This document shows positions 21,339 to 32,191 of a DNA stretch of 64,000 bases, one piece after another. The stretch covers positions 1-64,000 of the forward strand of contig AAUX01000001.1 in the NCBI GenBank assembly GCA_000168995.1, written 5' to 3'. Origin of the DNA: Methylophilales bacterium HTCC2181. Lineage in GTDB: Bacteria > Pseudomonadota > Gammaproteobacteria > Burkholderiales > Methylophilaceae. Made by a program: the position numbers and the translations under genes. A model generated the notes under the pieces. The model did no database searches, was not told where the DNA came from, and was given only the letters and a program-made list of their open reading frames with translations. Position 1 is the stretch's first letter; the number at the start of each line of letters is the position of its first letter.

Positions 21339-21956
21339 CTATATGTCCCATAAAATAAAGTTTTTTAATAATTGTAAACCTAATTGTGCGCTTTTTTCTG
21401 GATGAAACTGTGTTGCGAAAATATTATCTTTTGCAATTGCACATGCAAAGTCTTCTCCATGCTCAGAATAGCCTACTACCAAATCCTTATCACTAACCTC
21501 GGCATAATAACTGTGAACAAAGTAAAACTGGCTACCTGTTTCAATTTTGTTCCACAAGGGGTGTGGTTTTGATTGCATTACATTATTCCATCCCATATGA
21601 GGTATTTTTATTCTTTCTTTGTCGCTTAATTTAAATCGCTTGATCTTTCCAGGAAGAAGTCCGAATCCTTTTTGATTTCCCTCTTCACTTTTCTCAAAGA
21701 GCATTTGGAGGCCAAGGCATATACCAAGAAATGGTTTGATTTTTGCAGCCTCTTTTAATGCGTCAGATAAACCTCTTTTTTCTAACTCACGAACGCAATC
21801 TGGCATAGCGCCTTGGCCTGGAAAAATTATTCTATCTGCTTTGAGAATCTGCTCAGGGTCGCTGGTAATAAAAGATTTCGTATGGGGTGAGATAAATTTG
21901 ACAGCGTTATGGACTGACCTTAAGTTACCAACTCCATAATCAATAATTGCAATCAT
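21339..21956 (-). CDS. hisH: Imidazole glycerol phosphate synthase, glutaminase subunit
   Basis: Class I glutamine amidotransferase that supplies ammonia to HisF; 205 residues. The catalytic Cys is in [12 protein letters not shown]. The His-Glu pair is in [13 protein letters not shown] near the C-terminus. The gene starts at ATG 21956 and lies between hisB and hisA. Confidence 0.97.
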   Translation of the reverse strand: MIAIIDYGVGNLRSVHNAVKFISPHTKSFITSDPEQILKADRIIFPGQGAMPDCVRELEKRGLSDALKEAAKIKPFLGICLGLQMLFEKSEEGNQKGFGLLPGKIKRFKLSDKERIKIPHMGWNNVMQSKPHPLWNKIETGSQFYFVHSYYAEVSDKDLVVGYSEHGEDFACAIAKDNIFATQFHPEKSAQLGLQLLKNFILWDI

Positions 21957-21976
21957 AAATTAAAAGAAGATGTTGG

Positions 21977-22567
21977 CTACAATGTGCCTTTTGTTGAAGG
22001 CATCACACCTTTAATTTTTTCATCTAACTCTACGGCAAATCTCAATGCACGGCCAAAAGCTTTAAAGATTGTTTCAGCTTGATGATGGGAGTTTTCACCT
22101 TTGAGGTTATCTATATGAAGGGTGATATTTGCATGATTTATAAATCCCTGAAAAAACTCATGGATAAGGTCCACATCAAATTCACCGATTCTAGCTCTTG
22201 TAAAGTTAGCATTTAACTCCAATCCTGGCCTGCCTGATATATCAAGAACAACTCTTGATAGAGCCTCATCCAAAGGAACATAAGCATGGCCATATCGACG
22301 AATTCCTAATTTATCACCGATAGCCTTATTAAAAGCTTGGCCGAGAGTTATTCCAATATCTTCCACAGTGTGGTGTGCATCAATATGCAAATCACCTTTT
22401 GCTTTTATTGATAGGTCAAAAAGGCCATGGCGTGAAATTTGTTCTAACATGTGATCTAAAAAACCGATGCCTGAATCTAAATTTGAAATTCCAGTTCCAT
22501 CAATATTGATTTCTACCGAAATATCAGTTTCTTTTGTTTTTCTGGAGACTTTTGCTGAACGTATCAT
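21977..22567 (-). CDS. hisB: Imidazoleglycerol-phosphate dehydratase
   Basis: A 196-residue monofunctional dehydratase with two Mn-binding histidine motifs, [12 protein letters not shown] and [17 protein letters not shown]. It lacks the N-terminal histidinol-phosphatase domain of the E. coli bifunctional HisB, so histidinol-phosphatase must be encoded elsewhere. A 54-base gap separates it from hisC. Confidence 0.97.
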   Translation of the reverse strand: MIRSAKVSRKTKETDISVEINIDGTGISNLDSGIGFLDHMLEQISRHGLFDLSIKAKGDLHIDAHHTVEDIGITLGQAFNKAIGDKLGIRRYGHAYVPLDEALSRVVLDISGRPGLELNANFTRARIGEFDVDLIHEFFQGFINHANITLHIDNLKGENSHHQAETIFKAFGRALRFAVELDEKIKGVMPSTKGTL

Positions 22568-22621
22568 AAGTAGGATTTTAGCATGAGTTTCATATAGTTA
22601 ATAAAGATTTGAAGGATGCCT

Positions 22622-23680
22622 TTAGAACATTAGCTTTATGCTTTTAAGCAATATTTCCATTTGATCCTTAGTGCCAATCGTTATTCTTAAGTAATTGCTT
22701 ATCTTTGACGGGGCACTAAAGTGTCTCACTATTATGCCTTGATCTCTTAAATCCTTACAAATAGAACTTGCATTTTTTGTTTTATGTTTCGTAAAAATAA
22801 AATTAGCTCCTGATGGCAGGCTATCAAAACCTAATGCATTTAACTCTGACACTAAAAACTCTCTCGCCTTAATCGTATTGTTTGTTGTTAACTCAAAATA
22901 GTCGTTATCTTTAAATGCCTCAACACCTGCAATTTGAGCTAGCCTATCAAGTGGATAGGAATTAAAGCTATTCTTTACTCTATTCAAACCTTCAATAATA
23001 TTTTTACTTGCAAAAGCACACCCTATTCTCATTCCAGCAAGGGAGCGAGATTTTGATAGTGAGTGGGTGACTACTAAATTTTCATACTTTTCAACTAACT
23101 TAACTGCTGACTCAGTGCCAAAATCTACGTAAGCCTCATCCACTACTACTACCTCAGAATGATTGCGTTTTAACAATGCCTCAATATCAGAGACTGGTTT
23201 TGGAATGCCCGTTGGCGCATTAGGATTTGGAAAAATAATCCCTCCATTCGGAATTGAGTATCCATCAAGATTAATTTGGAAATTACCGTCCAATGGTATT
23301 TTTTTAAATTTTATATCATATAATTTTGCATATGCTGGGTAAAAACTATAAGTAATGTCTGGAAATAGAATAGGCTCAGTTTTTTTCAATAACCCATAGA
23401 AAATAAATGCCAATACTTCGTCAGAACCATTACCTACAAAAATATTTGTAGCATCCAAGCCGTAGTATTCAGCAATTGACTCTCTTAACTCGGCGCTTTC
23501 AGGGTCTGGGTAAAGCCTTAATTTATCATTTGTAGCTAACTTTATAGCCTCAAGAACCTTAGGGCTTGGTCCGTATGGATTTTCATTTGTATTGAGTTTT
23601 AAGAATTTCTTATCCTTTGGTTGTTCGCCGGGAGTGTACGGATCTAATTTATGTACAAATTTACTCCAGTACTTACTCAT
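22622..23680 (-). CDS. hisC: Histidinol-phosphate aminotransferase
   Basis: PLP-dependent fold-type I aminotransferase of 352 residues. The PLP lysine is in [15 protein letters not shown], the binding Asp in [11 protein letters not shown] and the start is in [12 protein letters not shown]. Its ATG overlaps the hisD stop (ATGA). Confidence 0.97.
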   Translation of the reverse strand: MSKYWSKFVHKLDPYTPGEQPKDKKFLKLNTNENPYGPSPKVLEAIKLATNDKLRLYPDPESAELRESIAEYYGLDATNIFVGNGSDEVLAFIFYGLLKKTEPILFPDITYSFYPAYAKLYDIKFKKIPLDGNFQINLDGYSIPNGGIIFPNPNAPTGIPKPVSDIEALLKRNHSEVVVVDEAYVDFGTESAVKLVEKYENLVVTHSLSKSRSLAGMRIGCAFASKNIIEGLNRVKNSFNSYPLDRLAQIAGVEAFKDNDYFELTTNNTIKAREFLVSELNALGFDSLPSGANFIFTKHKTKNASSICKDLRDQGIIVRHFSAPSKISNYLRITIGTKDQMEILLKSIKLMF

Positions 23681-24975
23681 TTTTTTATTCTGTACTCGGC
23701 GGATAATCCGTGAGCAAATAATCCTTCGCCCCTTGCAAGAATCGACGCAACTTTCCCAAGACGAGATGCTGAATTTTCAGATAACTCAATTAAGCTAGAT
23801 TTCTTTTGAAAATCATAAACACCTAAAGGCGACGAAAATCGTGCTGTTCCTGATGTAGGTAATACATGGTTAGGTCCTGCACAATAATCCCCTACAGCCT
23901 CACAAGTATTTCTTCCAATAAATACAGCTCCTGCATGTTTAATTTTATCTAGTAGCAGCTTGGGCTGATCTACAGCAAGCTCTAAATGTTCTGGCGCAAT
24001 TAGATTCGATACTTTTGCAGCTTCATCAAGATTATTAACTAAAATAAAAATGCCTCTATTTTCCAGTGATGTCTTAATAATATCTTTTCTAGGCATTGTT
24101 TCCACTAAATTATTAATGCTCTTTTTTACTCTAGTAAAAAAACCTTCATCGTCACAAATTAAAATTGACTGAGCTAGTTCATCATGTTCAGCTTGGGAAA
24201 ATAAATCCATGGCAATCCAGTCAGGGTTAGAGTTCTTGTCTGATATGATAAGAATTTCTGATGGTCCTGCAATCATATCTATCCCAACTAAGCCAAAAAC
24301 TTTTCTTTTTGCTTCGGCTACATATGCATTTCCTGGACCAACTATCTTATCTACTTTCGGTATTGTTTCAGTTCCATATGCTAAAGCTCCTATTGCTTGT
24401 GCTCCCCCAATAGAAAAAATACGGTCCACACCTGCGATCTTAGCTGCAGCTAAGACCAGATCGTTTCTTTCTCCCTTAGGAGTTGGCACGACCATAATAA
24501 GCTCATCAACACCTGCTACTTTTGCTGGAATAGCATTCATTAAAACCGAGGATGGGTAAGCTGCTTTCCCTCCAGGTACATAAAGCCCAACTCTATCAAG
24601 TGGTGTAATTTTTTGGCCAAACATTGAACCTTCATCGTCCTCATAGGACCATGACTCCATTTTTTGTTTCGTATGGTATTCAAATATTCTCTGAGCAGAC
24701 TCATTGAGCGCTCCTTTTTGTTCCAATGAAATTCTCTCAAATGCCTCATTTATATCTGCTTCTGATATCTCCAGCTCTGCTGCATTAGTAAAATCCAAGT
24801 CATCAAATTTTTTACTGAATTCCAAAAGAGCCTCATCACCCTTCTCTTTAACTGCTAATAAAATATTGTGAGTTGTTTCAATTATCATTTCACTATTAGA
24901 GGAATCGAAATCAAGCAAACCTTTAAGATTCTCACTAAAGTTTGGTTCAGAATTTTTTAGAAATTTAATATTCAT
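23677..24975 (-). CDS. hisD: Histidinol dehydrogenase
   Basis: NAD- and Zn-dependent enzyme making the last two oxidations to L-histidine; 432 residues. Visible motifs are [17 protein letters not shown], the Zn/substrate region AEHDELAQS and the C-terminal [16 protein letters not shown]. It starts at ATG 24975, four bases after hisG. Confidence 0.97.
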   Translation of the reverse strand: MNIKFLKNSEPNFSENLKGLLDFDSSNSEMIIETTHNILLAVKEKGDEALLEFSKKFDDLDFTNAAELEISEADINEAFERISLEQKGALNESAQRIFEYHTKQKMESWSYEDDEGSMFGQKITPLDRVGLYVPGGKAAYPSSVLMNAIPAKVAGVDELIMVVPTPKGERNDLVLAAAKIAGVDRIFSIGGAQAIGALAYGTETIPKVDKIVGPGNAYVAEAKRKVFGLVGIDMIAGPSEILIISDKNSNPDWIAMDLFSQAEHDELAQSILICDDEGFFTRVKKSINNLVETMPRKDIIKTSLENRGIFILVNNLDEAAKVSNLIAPEHLELAVDQPKLLLDKIKHAGAVFIGRNTCEAVGDYCAGPNHVLPTSGTARFSSPLGVYDFQKKSSLIELSENSASRLGKVASILARGEGLFAHGLSAEYRIKK

Positions 24976-24979
24976 TTAC

Positions 24980-25615
24980 TTACTTAACGGCTTCTGAAAA
25001 TTGTTGAATCATTGGCTTTAGTGTTGCGTTATTTAACTTTAATGAGGCCTTATTAATAATGAGCCTTGAGGTAATTGTCGAAACTTCTTCGACAGGTATC
25101 AAATGGTTTGCTTTTAATGTTTCTCCTGAGCTGACTAAATCGACAATGATATCAGCCAATCCTACAATAGGAGCAAGCTCCATAGAGCCATAAAGCTTAA
25201 TTAAATCAATATGTATGCCTTTTTTTGCAAAAAAGTCGCTTGCCGCATTTGAATACTTTGTTGCTACTCTAAGCCTTGACTTTTTTTGCACTGCCTGCTT
25301 GTAGTCAAATTCTTTTTTACAAGCCACCATCATTTTACACCGCCCAATATTTAAATCTAATGGGTGATAAATACCCTCTCCCTGATATTCGTCCAATACA
25401 TCTTTTCCTGCAATACCAATATCAGCCCCTCCACACTCTACATAAGTTGGCACATCCGAGGCCCTAACAATTATAAGCCGAACATTTTTATTATTAGTTT
25501 CAAAAACAAGCTTTCTAGATGATTCAGGATTTTCAGCACATAGAATTCCCGCTGATTTTAAGATCGGCATAGTTTCCGTAAAGATCCTGCCTTTAGATAA
25601 AGCAATAGTTATCAT
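24980..25615 (-). CDS. hisG: ATP phosphoribosyltransferase, short form
   Basis: First and committed step of histidine synthesis. At 211 residues it is the short HisG-S type, lacking the C-terminal feedback domain of the about 300-residue E. coli form. Known HisG-S enzymes need the regulatory partner HisZ, which is not in this window. Motifs include [13 protein letters not shown] and the PRPP-binding [17 protein letters not shown]. The ATG directly follows the murA stop. Confidence 0.96.
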   Translation of the reverse strand: MITIALSKGRIFTETMPILKSAGILCAENPESSRKLVFETNNKNVRLIIVRASDVPTYVECGGADIGIAGKDVLDEYQGEGIYHPLDLNIGRCKMMVACKKEFDYKQAVQKKSRLRVATKYSNAASDFFAKKGIHIDLIKLYGSMELAPIVGLADIIVDLVSSGETLKANHLIPVEEVSTITSRLIINKASLKLNNATLKPMIQQFSEAVK

Positions 25616-26881
25616 CTAACTTACCCTTTTAATGTTTGCTCCAAGCCTGTTGAGCTTAGCCTCTAAATCTTCATATCCTCTATCAAGATGATAGATTCTA
25701 TCAATTTGCGTAGTACCCTTTGCCACTAATCCTGCTAAGACCAATCCTGCAGAAGCTCTCAAATCAGTCGCCATAACCCTAGCGCCTTCTAAATTTTCTT
25801 CCCCTCTAATGATAGCGGTATTATGTTTTATATCAATAACCGCACCCATTCTCTGGAGCTCTTGGACATGCATAAATCGATTCTCGAAAATACTTTCCGT
25901 GATTTCTCCAACCCCATCTGCAACTGTATTGAGTGCCATAAACTGTGCCTGCATATCGGTTGGGAACCCAGGATAAGGTGCTGTTGTAATGTTAACTGCT
26001 TTTATTTTTTTATCACTCTTAATAGTGATGGATTCTTTAGTAGATTCAATGTGAACCCCACATTCTAATAATTTTTGTATTATTGCTTCCATTTTTGTTG
26101 GATCAACATTCCTACAAACTACCTTTCCCCCTGTCATTGCTGCCGCAACCAAGTAGGTTCCAGCTTCGATTCTATCAAACATAATTGTATGATTTGCTGA
26201 ATGAAGATTTCTTACTCCTTCAACCACAATCCTATCGGAGCCTAATCCTTCAATCTTTGCTCCCATTTTTTTTAGGCACATCCCTAGGTCGACTATTTCA
26301 GGCTCTCTTGCAGAGTTGTCTAAGGTAGTTATCCCATCTGCCAATACTGCTGCCATCATAAGATTTTCAGTGCCGGTGACTGTGACTTGATCCATAAATA
26401 TCTTTGCTCCCTGAAGCCGTTTTCCAGGAAGGTGGGCACAAGATGCATCTATGTATCCATGGCTAATTTTTATAAGGGCACCCATCGCTTCGAGGCCTTT
26501 AATATGAATATCCACTGGCCTTGATCCAATAGCACAACCACCAGGCATCGAAACTCGCGCTTCTCCAAATCTTGATAATAATGGGCCTAAAACTAATATT
26601 GAGGCTCTCATTGTTTTAACCATTTCATATGGGGCCTCATAACTTGTAATACTTTTTGCTCTAAGTAAAACAGTATTCTTACCATCAGTTATTTCTACCC
26701 CCATAGCTTGGAGTAGTTTTTTTGTTGTTTTAATATCATGAAGGTCAGGGAGATTTGAAAGCTCCAGCACATCGCTTGATAGTAACGAGCACATTAAAAT
26801 TGGCAATGCAGCATTTTTTGCCCCTGATATTTCGACATCTCCTGATAAGGTTGTTGGTCCTTGAATGAGAAGCTTGTCCAA
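25616..26881 (-). CDS. murA: UDP-N-acetylglucosamine 1-carboxyvinyltransferase
   Basis: First committed step of peptidoglycan synthesis, transferring enolpyruvate from PEP; 421 residues. The active-site loop Cys is C116 in [14 protein letters not shown], so this is a fosfomycin-sensitive type. The protein begins [14 protein letters not shown], and this start is TTG at 26879-26881, one base after the grxD stop. No ATG fits the family N-terminus. It is placed between grxD and hisG. Confidence 0.97.
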   Translation of the reverse strand: MDKLLIQGPTTLSGDVEISGAKNAALPILMCSLLSSDVLELSNLPDLHDIKTTKKLLQAMGVEITDGKNTVLLRAKSITSYEAPYEMVKTMRASILVLGPLLSRFGEARVSMPGGCAIGSRPVDIHIKGLEAMGALIKISHGYIDASCAHLPGKRLQGAKIFMDQVTVTGTENLMMAAVLADGITTLDNSAREPEIVDLGMCLKKMGAKIEGLGSDRIVVEGVRNLHSANHTIMFDRIEAGTYLVAAAMTGGKVVCRNVDPTKMEAIIQKLLECGVHIESTKESITIKSDKKIKAVNITTAPYPGFPTDMQAQFMALNTVADGVGEITESIFENRFMHVQELQRMGAVIDIKHNTAIIRGEENLEGARVMATDLRASAGLVLAGLVAKGTTQIDRIYHLDRGYEDLEAKLNRLGANIKRVS

Positions 26882-26882
26882 G

Positions 26883-27191
26883 TTATGTACCAGAAATTAC
26901 TTTTTTTAACTCTTCAGATTCGTACATTTCTCTAATGATATCTGCACCACCTATAAACTCCTTATTTATATATAACTGAGGAATGGTGGGCCAATTAGAA
27001 AATATTTTGATACCTTCTCTTATCTCTTGATCTTGTAATACATCAATTGTTTCATAATTAGCATCACACGCATCTAGGATCTGGCAGGCAAGGCTTGAAA
27101 AGCCACATTGCGGAAACTTTGGATTCCCTTTCATAAATAATATAATTTTATTATTCTCAATAAGACTATTAATTTTATCTTCGGTATTCAT
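26883..27191 (-). CDS. grxD: Monothiol glutaredoxin (Grx4 type)
   Basis: A 102-residue CGFS glutaredoxin that carries [2Fe-2S] clusters. The CGFS motif at residues 29-32 lies in [11 protein letters not shown]. The glutathione-binding elements WPTIPQLYI and [15 protein letters not shown] are intact. It lies three bases after bolA, its usual partner protein. Confidence 0.96.
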   Translation of the reverse strand: MNTEDKINSLIENNKIILFMKGNPKFPQCGFSSLACQILDACDANYETIDVLQDQEIREGIKIFSNWPTIPQLYINKEFIGGADIIREMYESEELKKVISGT

Positions 27192-27194
27192 AAT

Positions 27195-27449
27195 TTAATT
27201 ACTCTCCATGTTAGATTTCTCCCATTGGGATGATGTATATGTTTTTATTGATAAAGCATGTAATTCTTGCTTCATCATTCCGTCAAGCGCATCATAAACT
27301 TTTTGATGTTGCATAACCTTTGTTAAGCCTTCAAAAATATCACTCACAATTGTAGCTTCAAAATGTGAGCCATCATCACCTTTGATTTCGATAAAATTAC
27401 ATTCCATGTTTTTTTGAATTACCGCTTTAATATATTCCGAGGTTAACAT
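27195..27449 (-). CDS. BolA family protein
   Basis: An 84-residue BolA domain with the helix-turn-helix-like class II KH fold. The conserved regions are GDGSHFEATIVSDIFEGLT and LHALSIKTYTSSQW. It may bind a [2Fe-2S] cluster jointly with the adjacent CGFS glutaredoxin. It is short and closer to the YrbA/IbaG type than to full BolA, which agrees with mla and murA as neighbours. Confidence 0.9.
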   Translation of the reverse strand: MLTSEYIKAVIQKNMECNFIEIKGDDGSHFEATIVSDIFEGLTKVMQHQKVYDALDGMMKQELHALSIKTYTSSQWEKSNMESN

Positions 27450-28226
27450 TTAGGTCCTTAACTTAAATCCTGATTTTAACATTTGAATGGCTGCAAATGA
27501 TAAGGTTACAAAGAACAAAAAGACAATTAATAAGCTCAGATAAGGTGATACATCTGATTGGCCAAAAAATCCATACCTAAAACCATCGATCATATAAAAA
27601 AAAGGGTTTAATTGCGATATGCTCTGCCAGATTGATGGAAGCGAATGAATAGAGTAAAACACTCCTGACAAGAATGACAAAGGCATAATAACAAAATTAC
27701 CAAATGCTGCCATCTGATCAAATCTATCAGCCCAAATGCCGGCTATTATTCCAAATGCTCCCAACAATCCGCCTCCAAATAAAGCAAACCAAAAAACAAT
27801 CCAAGGATGCTTAATGGGGAGATCTATAAATATTATTGCCAATAAATATATAGACAGTCCAACAAAAAGACCTCTTACAACCGCGCCAACAATAAATGCA
27901 ATAAAAAATTGAATATAACTTAAAGGAGAAAGCAATATAAAAACTATATTTCCCATTACCTTCGACTGAATAAGGCTGGAAGAACTATTAGCAAAAGCAT
28001 TTTGAAGTAGAGACATCATAATCAATCCTGGGATTAAAAACGATGTGTACGAAACGCCTGCGTAAACCTCCAATCTATCCTGTAGTACATGGGAAAAAAC
28101 TACCAGGTAAAGCATGCCAGTAATTACTGGAGAAGCAACCGTTTGAAATGCAACCCGCCAGAACCTTATCAGCTCTTTTTTTATTAAAGTCCATGTTCCT
28201 ACTAGTTGTGTTTTTATAGTTACCAT
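27450..28226 (-). CDS. ABC-2 type exporter permease (YadH-like)
   Basis: A 258-residue inner-membrane permease with six predicted helices and the ABC-2 pattern (PLSFLSGVFYSIHSLP region before the last helices). It directly abuts the ATPase gene upstream (stop 28227, start 28226). The family exports lipids, polysaccharides or drugs; the substrate here is unknown. It is conserved downstream of the mla genes in many betaproteobacteria. Confidence 0.9.
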   Translation of the reverse strand: MVTIKTQLVGTWTLIKKELIRFWRVAFQTVASPVITGMLYLVVFSHVLQDRLEVYAGVSYTSFLIPGLIMMSLLQNAFANSSSSLIQSKVMGNIVFILLSPLSYIQFFIAFIVGAVVRGLFVGLSIYLLAIIFIDLPIKHPWIVFWFALFGGGLLGAFGIIAGIWADRFDQMAAFGNFVIMPLSFLSGVFYSIHSLPSIWQSISQLNPFFYMIDGFRYGFFGQSDVSPYLSLLIVFLFFVTLSFAAIQMLKSGFKLRT

Positions 28227-29141
28227 CTATTTTTTTGCGTTAGTTAATTTTAAAAAAACATCTTCAAGATCAGTGTCTACTGTTTGGATATCAATAATTT
28301 CAATTTTTGATTGTTTTAATCCCTCAGTAATCTCCGTAATATCGGTAATTTTTTTCAATTGAAATGTATAAAAATCCTCTGCAATTTGATGAGGTATATG
28401 TTCTATATTAATGGGTAATTTCTTTTCCCCTTTAAAATTCAACCTAAGCTTTAGATTCTTTGTGGAAAATTTCCTTAATAAATTTTTTGTAGTATCCATG
28501 GCAACAACCTTTCCAGCCCTTAGCATGGCAACAGAATTGCATAGCTCCTCTGCCTCTTCCAGATAATGAGTGGTAAGAACAATGGTGTGCCCATCTTTGT
28601 TTAAATCTTTGATAAAAGCCCATAACTTTTGCCTTAGCTCAACATCTACACCCGCAGTGGGTTCATCTAACACAATAACTGGAGGCTTATGAACTAATGC
28701 TTGAGCAATCAATGCTCTTCTTTTCATTCCCCCGGAAAGCATTCTCATATTTGTTGATGCTTTGTCAGTTAAATCCAATCGCTCTATGATTTCATCCACC
28801 CAGCTGTCATTCTCTCTACCTTTACCAAAATATCCTGCTTGAAATCTCAGCATTTCTCTCACATTAAAAAAAGGATCAAATACCAGCTCTTGAGGTACTA
28901 TCCCTACAGCATGCCTAGCTTCCTGATAGTGCTTTTGAACATCAAACCCCATTACGGATATATTTCCTGCTGATGGCTTGGTAAGTCCAGCCAACATGTT
29001 AATCATAGTAGACTTACCAGCCCCATTAGGTCCCAATAAGCCAAAAAACTCGCCTTGATTTATATCAATAGAGATTCCATCTACCGCATTCAAATCACCA
29101 TATATTTTTTTTACGTTCTTGTAAGAAATAGCAGTTTTCAT
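28227..29141 (-). CDS. ABC exporter ATP-binding protein (YadG-like)
   Basis: A 304-residue ATPase with Walker A GPNGAGKST, signature MLSGGMKRR, Walker B VIVLDEPTAGVD and the switch His in LTTHYLEEAEE. A C-terminal extension of about 80 residues follows the nucleotide-binding domain. It pairs with the permease downstream. A 43-base AT-rich gap separates it from mlaB. Confidence 0.93.
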   Translation of the reverse strand: MKTAISYKNVKKIYGDLNAVDGISIDINQGEFFGLLGPNGAGKSTMINMLAGLTKPSAGNISVMGFDVQKHYQEARHAVGIVPQELVFDPFFNVREMLRFQAGYFGKGRENDSWVDEIIERLDLTDKASTNMRMLSGGMKRRALIAQALVHKPPVIVLDEPTAGVDVELRQKLWAFIKDLNKDGHTIVLTTHYLEEAEELCNSVAMLRAGKVVAMDTTKNLLRKFSTKNLKLRLNFKGEKKLPINIEHIPHQIAEDFYTFQLKKITDITEITEGLKQSKIEIIDIQTVDTDLEDVFLKLTNAKK

Positions 29142-29184
29142 ATTTTTAAATAAAATAATAAATGAGGGTAAAAAGTCGTTCTTA

Positions 29185-29463
29185 CTAAATAAATCGCTCT
29201 ATGCCATAGAGCTTTGACAGCGATATTAAGCTTGGTGGTGGATTTTGAACCGTTAAGACCTTACCAAACTTTTTAGCTTGGCGACGTTGCTCAAGAATAA
29301 AACTTAGCAGCGATGTATCGAGCTCTTCAACCCCTTTTAAATTCAATACTACAGAGTCTTTCCATACATAACTCTGGGCTTGCTCATGAACGCTTAATAT
29401 TTCCTTAAAAGTAATATCTCCATTAAGAAACCATTGATTACCTTTTAACTCAAATGACTTCAT
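29185..29463 (-). CDS. mlaB: STAS-domain protein MlaB
   Basis: A 92-residue STAS domain that stabilises the MlaF ATPase in the MlaFEDB phospholipid transporter. The signature loop ELDTSLLSFILEQRRQA is present. Its ATG overlaps the mlaC stop by one base, so it is the last gene of the mla run. Confidence 0.88.
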   Translation of the reverse strand: MKSFELKGNQWFLNGDITFKEILSVHEQAQSYVWKDSVVLNLKGVEELDTSLLSFILEQRRQAKKFGKVLTVQNPPPSLISLSKLYGIERFI

Positions 29464-30065
29464 TAGCTATCATTCGTTTTATTTTTTTTGGCAAGCTCAA
29501 TGATAAGTGAATCCATGCCATTTTTTTTAATTTCACTAGCAAATTGACTTCGATAATTTGTAACAAGACTAACGCCTTCAATAATTATATCAATCACCAA
29601 CCAACCATCATCTTGTTTTGCTAGGGCATAATCAACATCAATAGGCTGCCCACCACTTTGGATAATTTCAGTTTTAACTGTAACAATTTCATCGGTTGGT
29701 TTCATGCGCAGTGGTTTGTATTCTATTTTTTGATCCTTATATTTAGATAATGCAACTGCGTATGTTCTTAACAATAAATTTTTAAACTCATATTTAAATT
29801 CAGTTTTTTGCTTATCTGTTGCTTTTCTCCAAGCCTTCCCAAGAACCAATCTCGATATTCTTTCGAAATCAAAGTTTGGTAGAATTTTTTCTTCGGCCAG
29901 TTTATATATTTTACTGGTATCTCCAGCCTGAATATCTTTGTCTTGTTTGATTGTGCTAATCACGTCATCAGCAGTTTTTCGAACAAGTTCGTCCGGCCCA
30001 ATGTTCGCAAAAACATTGGCGCTAGCGAATGACAATACACATAAGAAAATGATATTTTTCAACAT
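29463..30065 (-). CDS. mlaC: Periplasmic phospholipid carrier MlaC
   Basis: A 200-residue periplasmic shuttle carrying phospholipids between outer-membrane MlaA and inner-membrane MlaFEDB. It has a signal peptide at about residues 1-21 (cleavage after NVFA) and family motifs ILPNFDFERISRLVLGKAWR and DDGWLVIDIIIEGVSLV. It lies four bases after mlaD. mlaA is not in this window. Confidence 0.94.
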   Translation of the reverse strand: MLKNIIFLCVLSFASANVFANIGPDELVRKTADDVISTIKQDKDIQAGDTSKIYKLAEEKILPNFDFERISRLVLGKAWRKATDKQKTEFKYEFKNLLLRTYAVALSKYKDQKIEYKPLRMKPTDEIVTVKTEIIQSGGQPIDVDYALAKQDDGWLVIDIIIEGVSLVTNYRSQFASEIKKNGMDSLIIELAKKNKTNDS

Positions 30066-30069
30066 TAAA

Positions 30070-30531
30070 TTATTCCTCCTCTGAGGCTTTGTTGTATAAA
30101 AATTGGCTAATTAACTTCTCTAGAACCACCGCATCCTGTGTTTGAGTGATCAAGTCTCCCGCGGCTAAATTAGTCATATCACCTCCTGCTTCCAGTCCTA
30201 TATACTGTTCACCTAAAAGCCCTGCTGTATATATATTTGCAAACGTATCTTTTGGAAAGATGTATCTATTGTCAACATCGATGCTTACTACTGCATGATA
30301 AGCTTCGGTATCAAATATTATCGAATTAACTCTTCCAACCACTACTCCTGCAGCTTTAATTGCAGCTCTAGGCTTAAGTCCCCCAATATTTTCAAAGTGA
30401 GCATAGATGGTATAAGTATCTTTAATATTGTTTGACGTCAAGTTTCCAACCTTGGTAGCCAATCCAAATAGTGCGGCAAGGCCCAAGATTACAAATATAC
30501 CAACCCAGATATCTAATTTAGTTCTTTCCAT
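30070..30531 (-). CDS. mlaD: MCE-domain phospholipid transport protein MlaD
   Basis: A 153-residue protein with one N-terminal membrane helix (about residues 8-26) and a single MCE domain (YTIYAHFENIGGLKPRAAIK and AGLLGEQYIGLEAGG). It forms the hexameric periplasmic ring of the Mla complex. The gene stands between mlaE and mlaC. Confidence 0.95.
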   Translation of the reverse strand: MERTKLDIWVGIFVILGLAALFGLATKVGNLTSNNIKDTYTIYAHFENIGGLKPRAAIKAAGVVVGRVNSIIFDTEAYHAVVSIDVDNRYIFPKDTFANIYTAGLLGEQYIGLEAGGDMTNLAAGDLITQTQDAVVLEKLISQFLYNKASEEE

Positions 30532-30561
30532 AATTTTTCTTTCCTAATTTGATAATTATCA

Positions 30562-31347
30562 TTATACAAACATGAATGAAGTTAATATAAAATCTAGCCC
30601 AAGAACAGCTAGCGAAGATATAACAACAGTCCTGGTTGTGGCCCTGCTTACACCCTCTGCTGTTGGAGGTGCGTCAAATCCTTCAAAAAGAGCAATAATA
30701 GTACAAGCAAAGCCAAACACAATGCTTTTAATTGCGCCATCAACAATATCGTTACTAAAATCAACGTTAGCTTGCATTTGTGACCAAAAAGCTCCTTCGT
30801 CTACACCAATTACTAAAACAGCTATAAAGTACCCTCCTAGGATACCCACCATAGAAAAAATAGTTGCCAGTATGGGCATGCTGATCATCCCAGCCCAAAA
30901 TCTTGGGGCAATAATCCTTGCAACAGGACTTACAGCCATTACCTCCATAGCAGATAATTGCTCCGTTGCTTTCATTAAGCCAATTTCAGCAGTAATTGCT
31001 GTCCCCGCTCTTCCCGCAAATAATAGTGCTGTAACTACTGGTCCGAGCTCTCTCACTAAAGCCAAGGCTACCAATACCCCTATTGCTTCGGAAGAGCCAT
31101 ATTTTTCCAGCGTATAGTAGCCTTGTAATCCTAAAACCATGCCAACAAAGAATGCAGAAACAATAATAATTACTAAAGACAGAACCCCAGTAAAATATAT
31201 CTCTCTAATGGTTAGTCCAATTCGTTTAAAGCTATCAACTGAATAGATTAATATCAGAAAAAATAAGCGTGTACCAGCACCAAGCCTTGTCATTTTTGAT
31301 CTAAAAGAGGAGCCAACTCCTGCAATAAAATTTAACATATTGTTCAT
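30562..31347 (-). CDS. mlaE: Phospholipid ABC transporter permease MlaE
   Basis: A 261-residue permease with about five membrane helices. The family core is ALVRELGPVVTALLFAGRAG followed by EIGLMKATEQLSAMEVM. It works with MlaF (ATPase), MlaD and MlaB in the inner membrane. The ATG overlaps the mlaF stop (ATGA). Confidence 0.96.
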   Translation of the reverse strand: MNNMLNFIAGVGSSFRSKMTRLGAGTRLFFLILIYSVDSFKRIGLTIREIYFTGVLSLVIIIVSAFFVGMVLGLQGYYTLEKYGSSEAIGVLVALALVRELGPVVTALLFAGRAGTAITAEIGLMKATEQLSAMEVMAVSPVARIIAPRFWAGMISMPILATIFSMVGILGGYFIAVLVIGVDEGAFWSQMQANVDFSNDIVDGAIKSIVFGFACTIIALFEGFDAPPTAEGVSRATTRTVVISSLAVLGLDFILTSFMFV

Positions 31348-32135
31348 AATTGCAAGTCTAACCCATATTCAGGTGCATCAACATGGAATGGAACTGGGCC
31401 ATCTTTTTCTGAGTGAATGAATTGTCGAACAAAGGGCAGTTTTGATGCTAATAATTGTTTTGGGCTCCCTTCTGCTGCAACCTCTCCATCCGCAAGAAAA
31501 TAAATGTAATCAGCAAACGAAAAGGTTTCTGCTACATCATGAGTCACAATAATTGATGTCGCCCCTAATGCATCGTTCAGTGATCGGATTAAATCACAAA
31601 TTACGGCCATTGAAATTGGGTCTAGTCCAGCAAACGGTTCATCATACATAATGATATCTGGATCAAGAGCTATTGCTCTTGCAAGAGCAACTCTCCGCGC
31701 CATGCCTCCAGAAAGTTCAGAAGGCAATTTCTTTTGAGCGCCTCTTAAACCAACTGCATTTAATTTTAGAAGCACTAAGTCTTTAATCATGTTCTCAGGA
31801 AGATTAGTGTGCTCTCTCATAGGAAAAGCAACGTTATCAAATACCGATAAGTCGGTAAATAAAGCGCCATGCTGGAATAGCATGCCCATTTTTCTTCTTA
31901 TATTATGAATGCCATCTCTGCCTTGTTCATGAACCACTTGACCATCAACAAGAACTTGTCCTGATTTTGGGCTTAGCTGGCCAGCTATCAATTTCAGTAT
32001 CGTTGTTTTACCACAACCACTTCCACCCATGATCGCAGAAACTTTGCCACGGCTAAACTTCATATTTATGTTTTTATGGAGCAATGTTTCGTCATAACCG
32101 AAACTTAGATTGTTTATTGAAATTAGCTCTTCCAT
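31344..32135 (-). CDS. mlaF: Phospholipid ABC transporter ATP-binding protein MlaF
   Basis: A 263-residue ATPase with Walker A GGSGCGKTT, signature ELSGGMARR, Walker B IIMYDEPFAGLDP and the switch His in IVTHDVAETF. It is the first gene of mlaFEDCB. It begins 56 bases after the ccsA stop, and a promoter may lie in that AT-rich gap, though I see no convincing -35/-10 pair. Confidence 0.95.
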   Translation of the reverse strand: MEELISINNLSFGYDETLLHKNINMKFSRGKVSAIMGGSGCGKTTILKLIAGQLSPKSGQVLVDGQVVHEQGRDGIHNIRRKMGMLFQHGALFTDLSVFDNVAFPMREHTNLPENMIKDLVLLKLNAVGLRGAQKKLPSELSGGMARRVALARAIALDPDIIMYDEPFAGLDPISMAVICDLIRSLNDALGATSIIVTHDVAETFSFADYIYFLADGEVAAEGSPKQLLASKLPFVRQFIHSEKDGPVPFHVDAPEYGLDLQL

Positions 32136-32191
32136 ATAAAATTATTGCCTAGTTTATACATAAGAACCATTTTAACTGATTATTAATTTTT

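Noticed and set aside
30572-31117. Plus-strand open frame of 181 codons opposite mlaE
   Set aside because: It mirrors the conserved mlaE gene, begins in the shared 3' region and has no ribosome binding site or recognisable domain.
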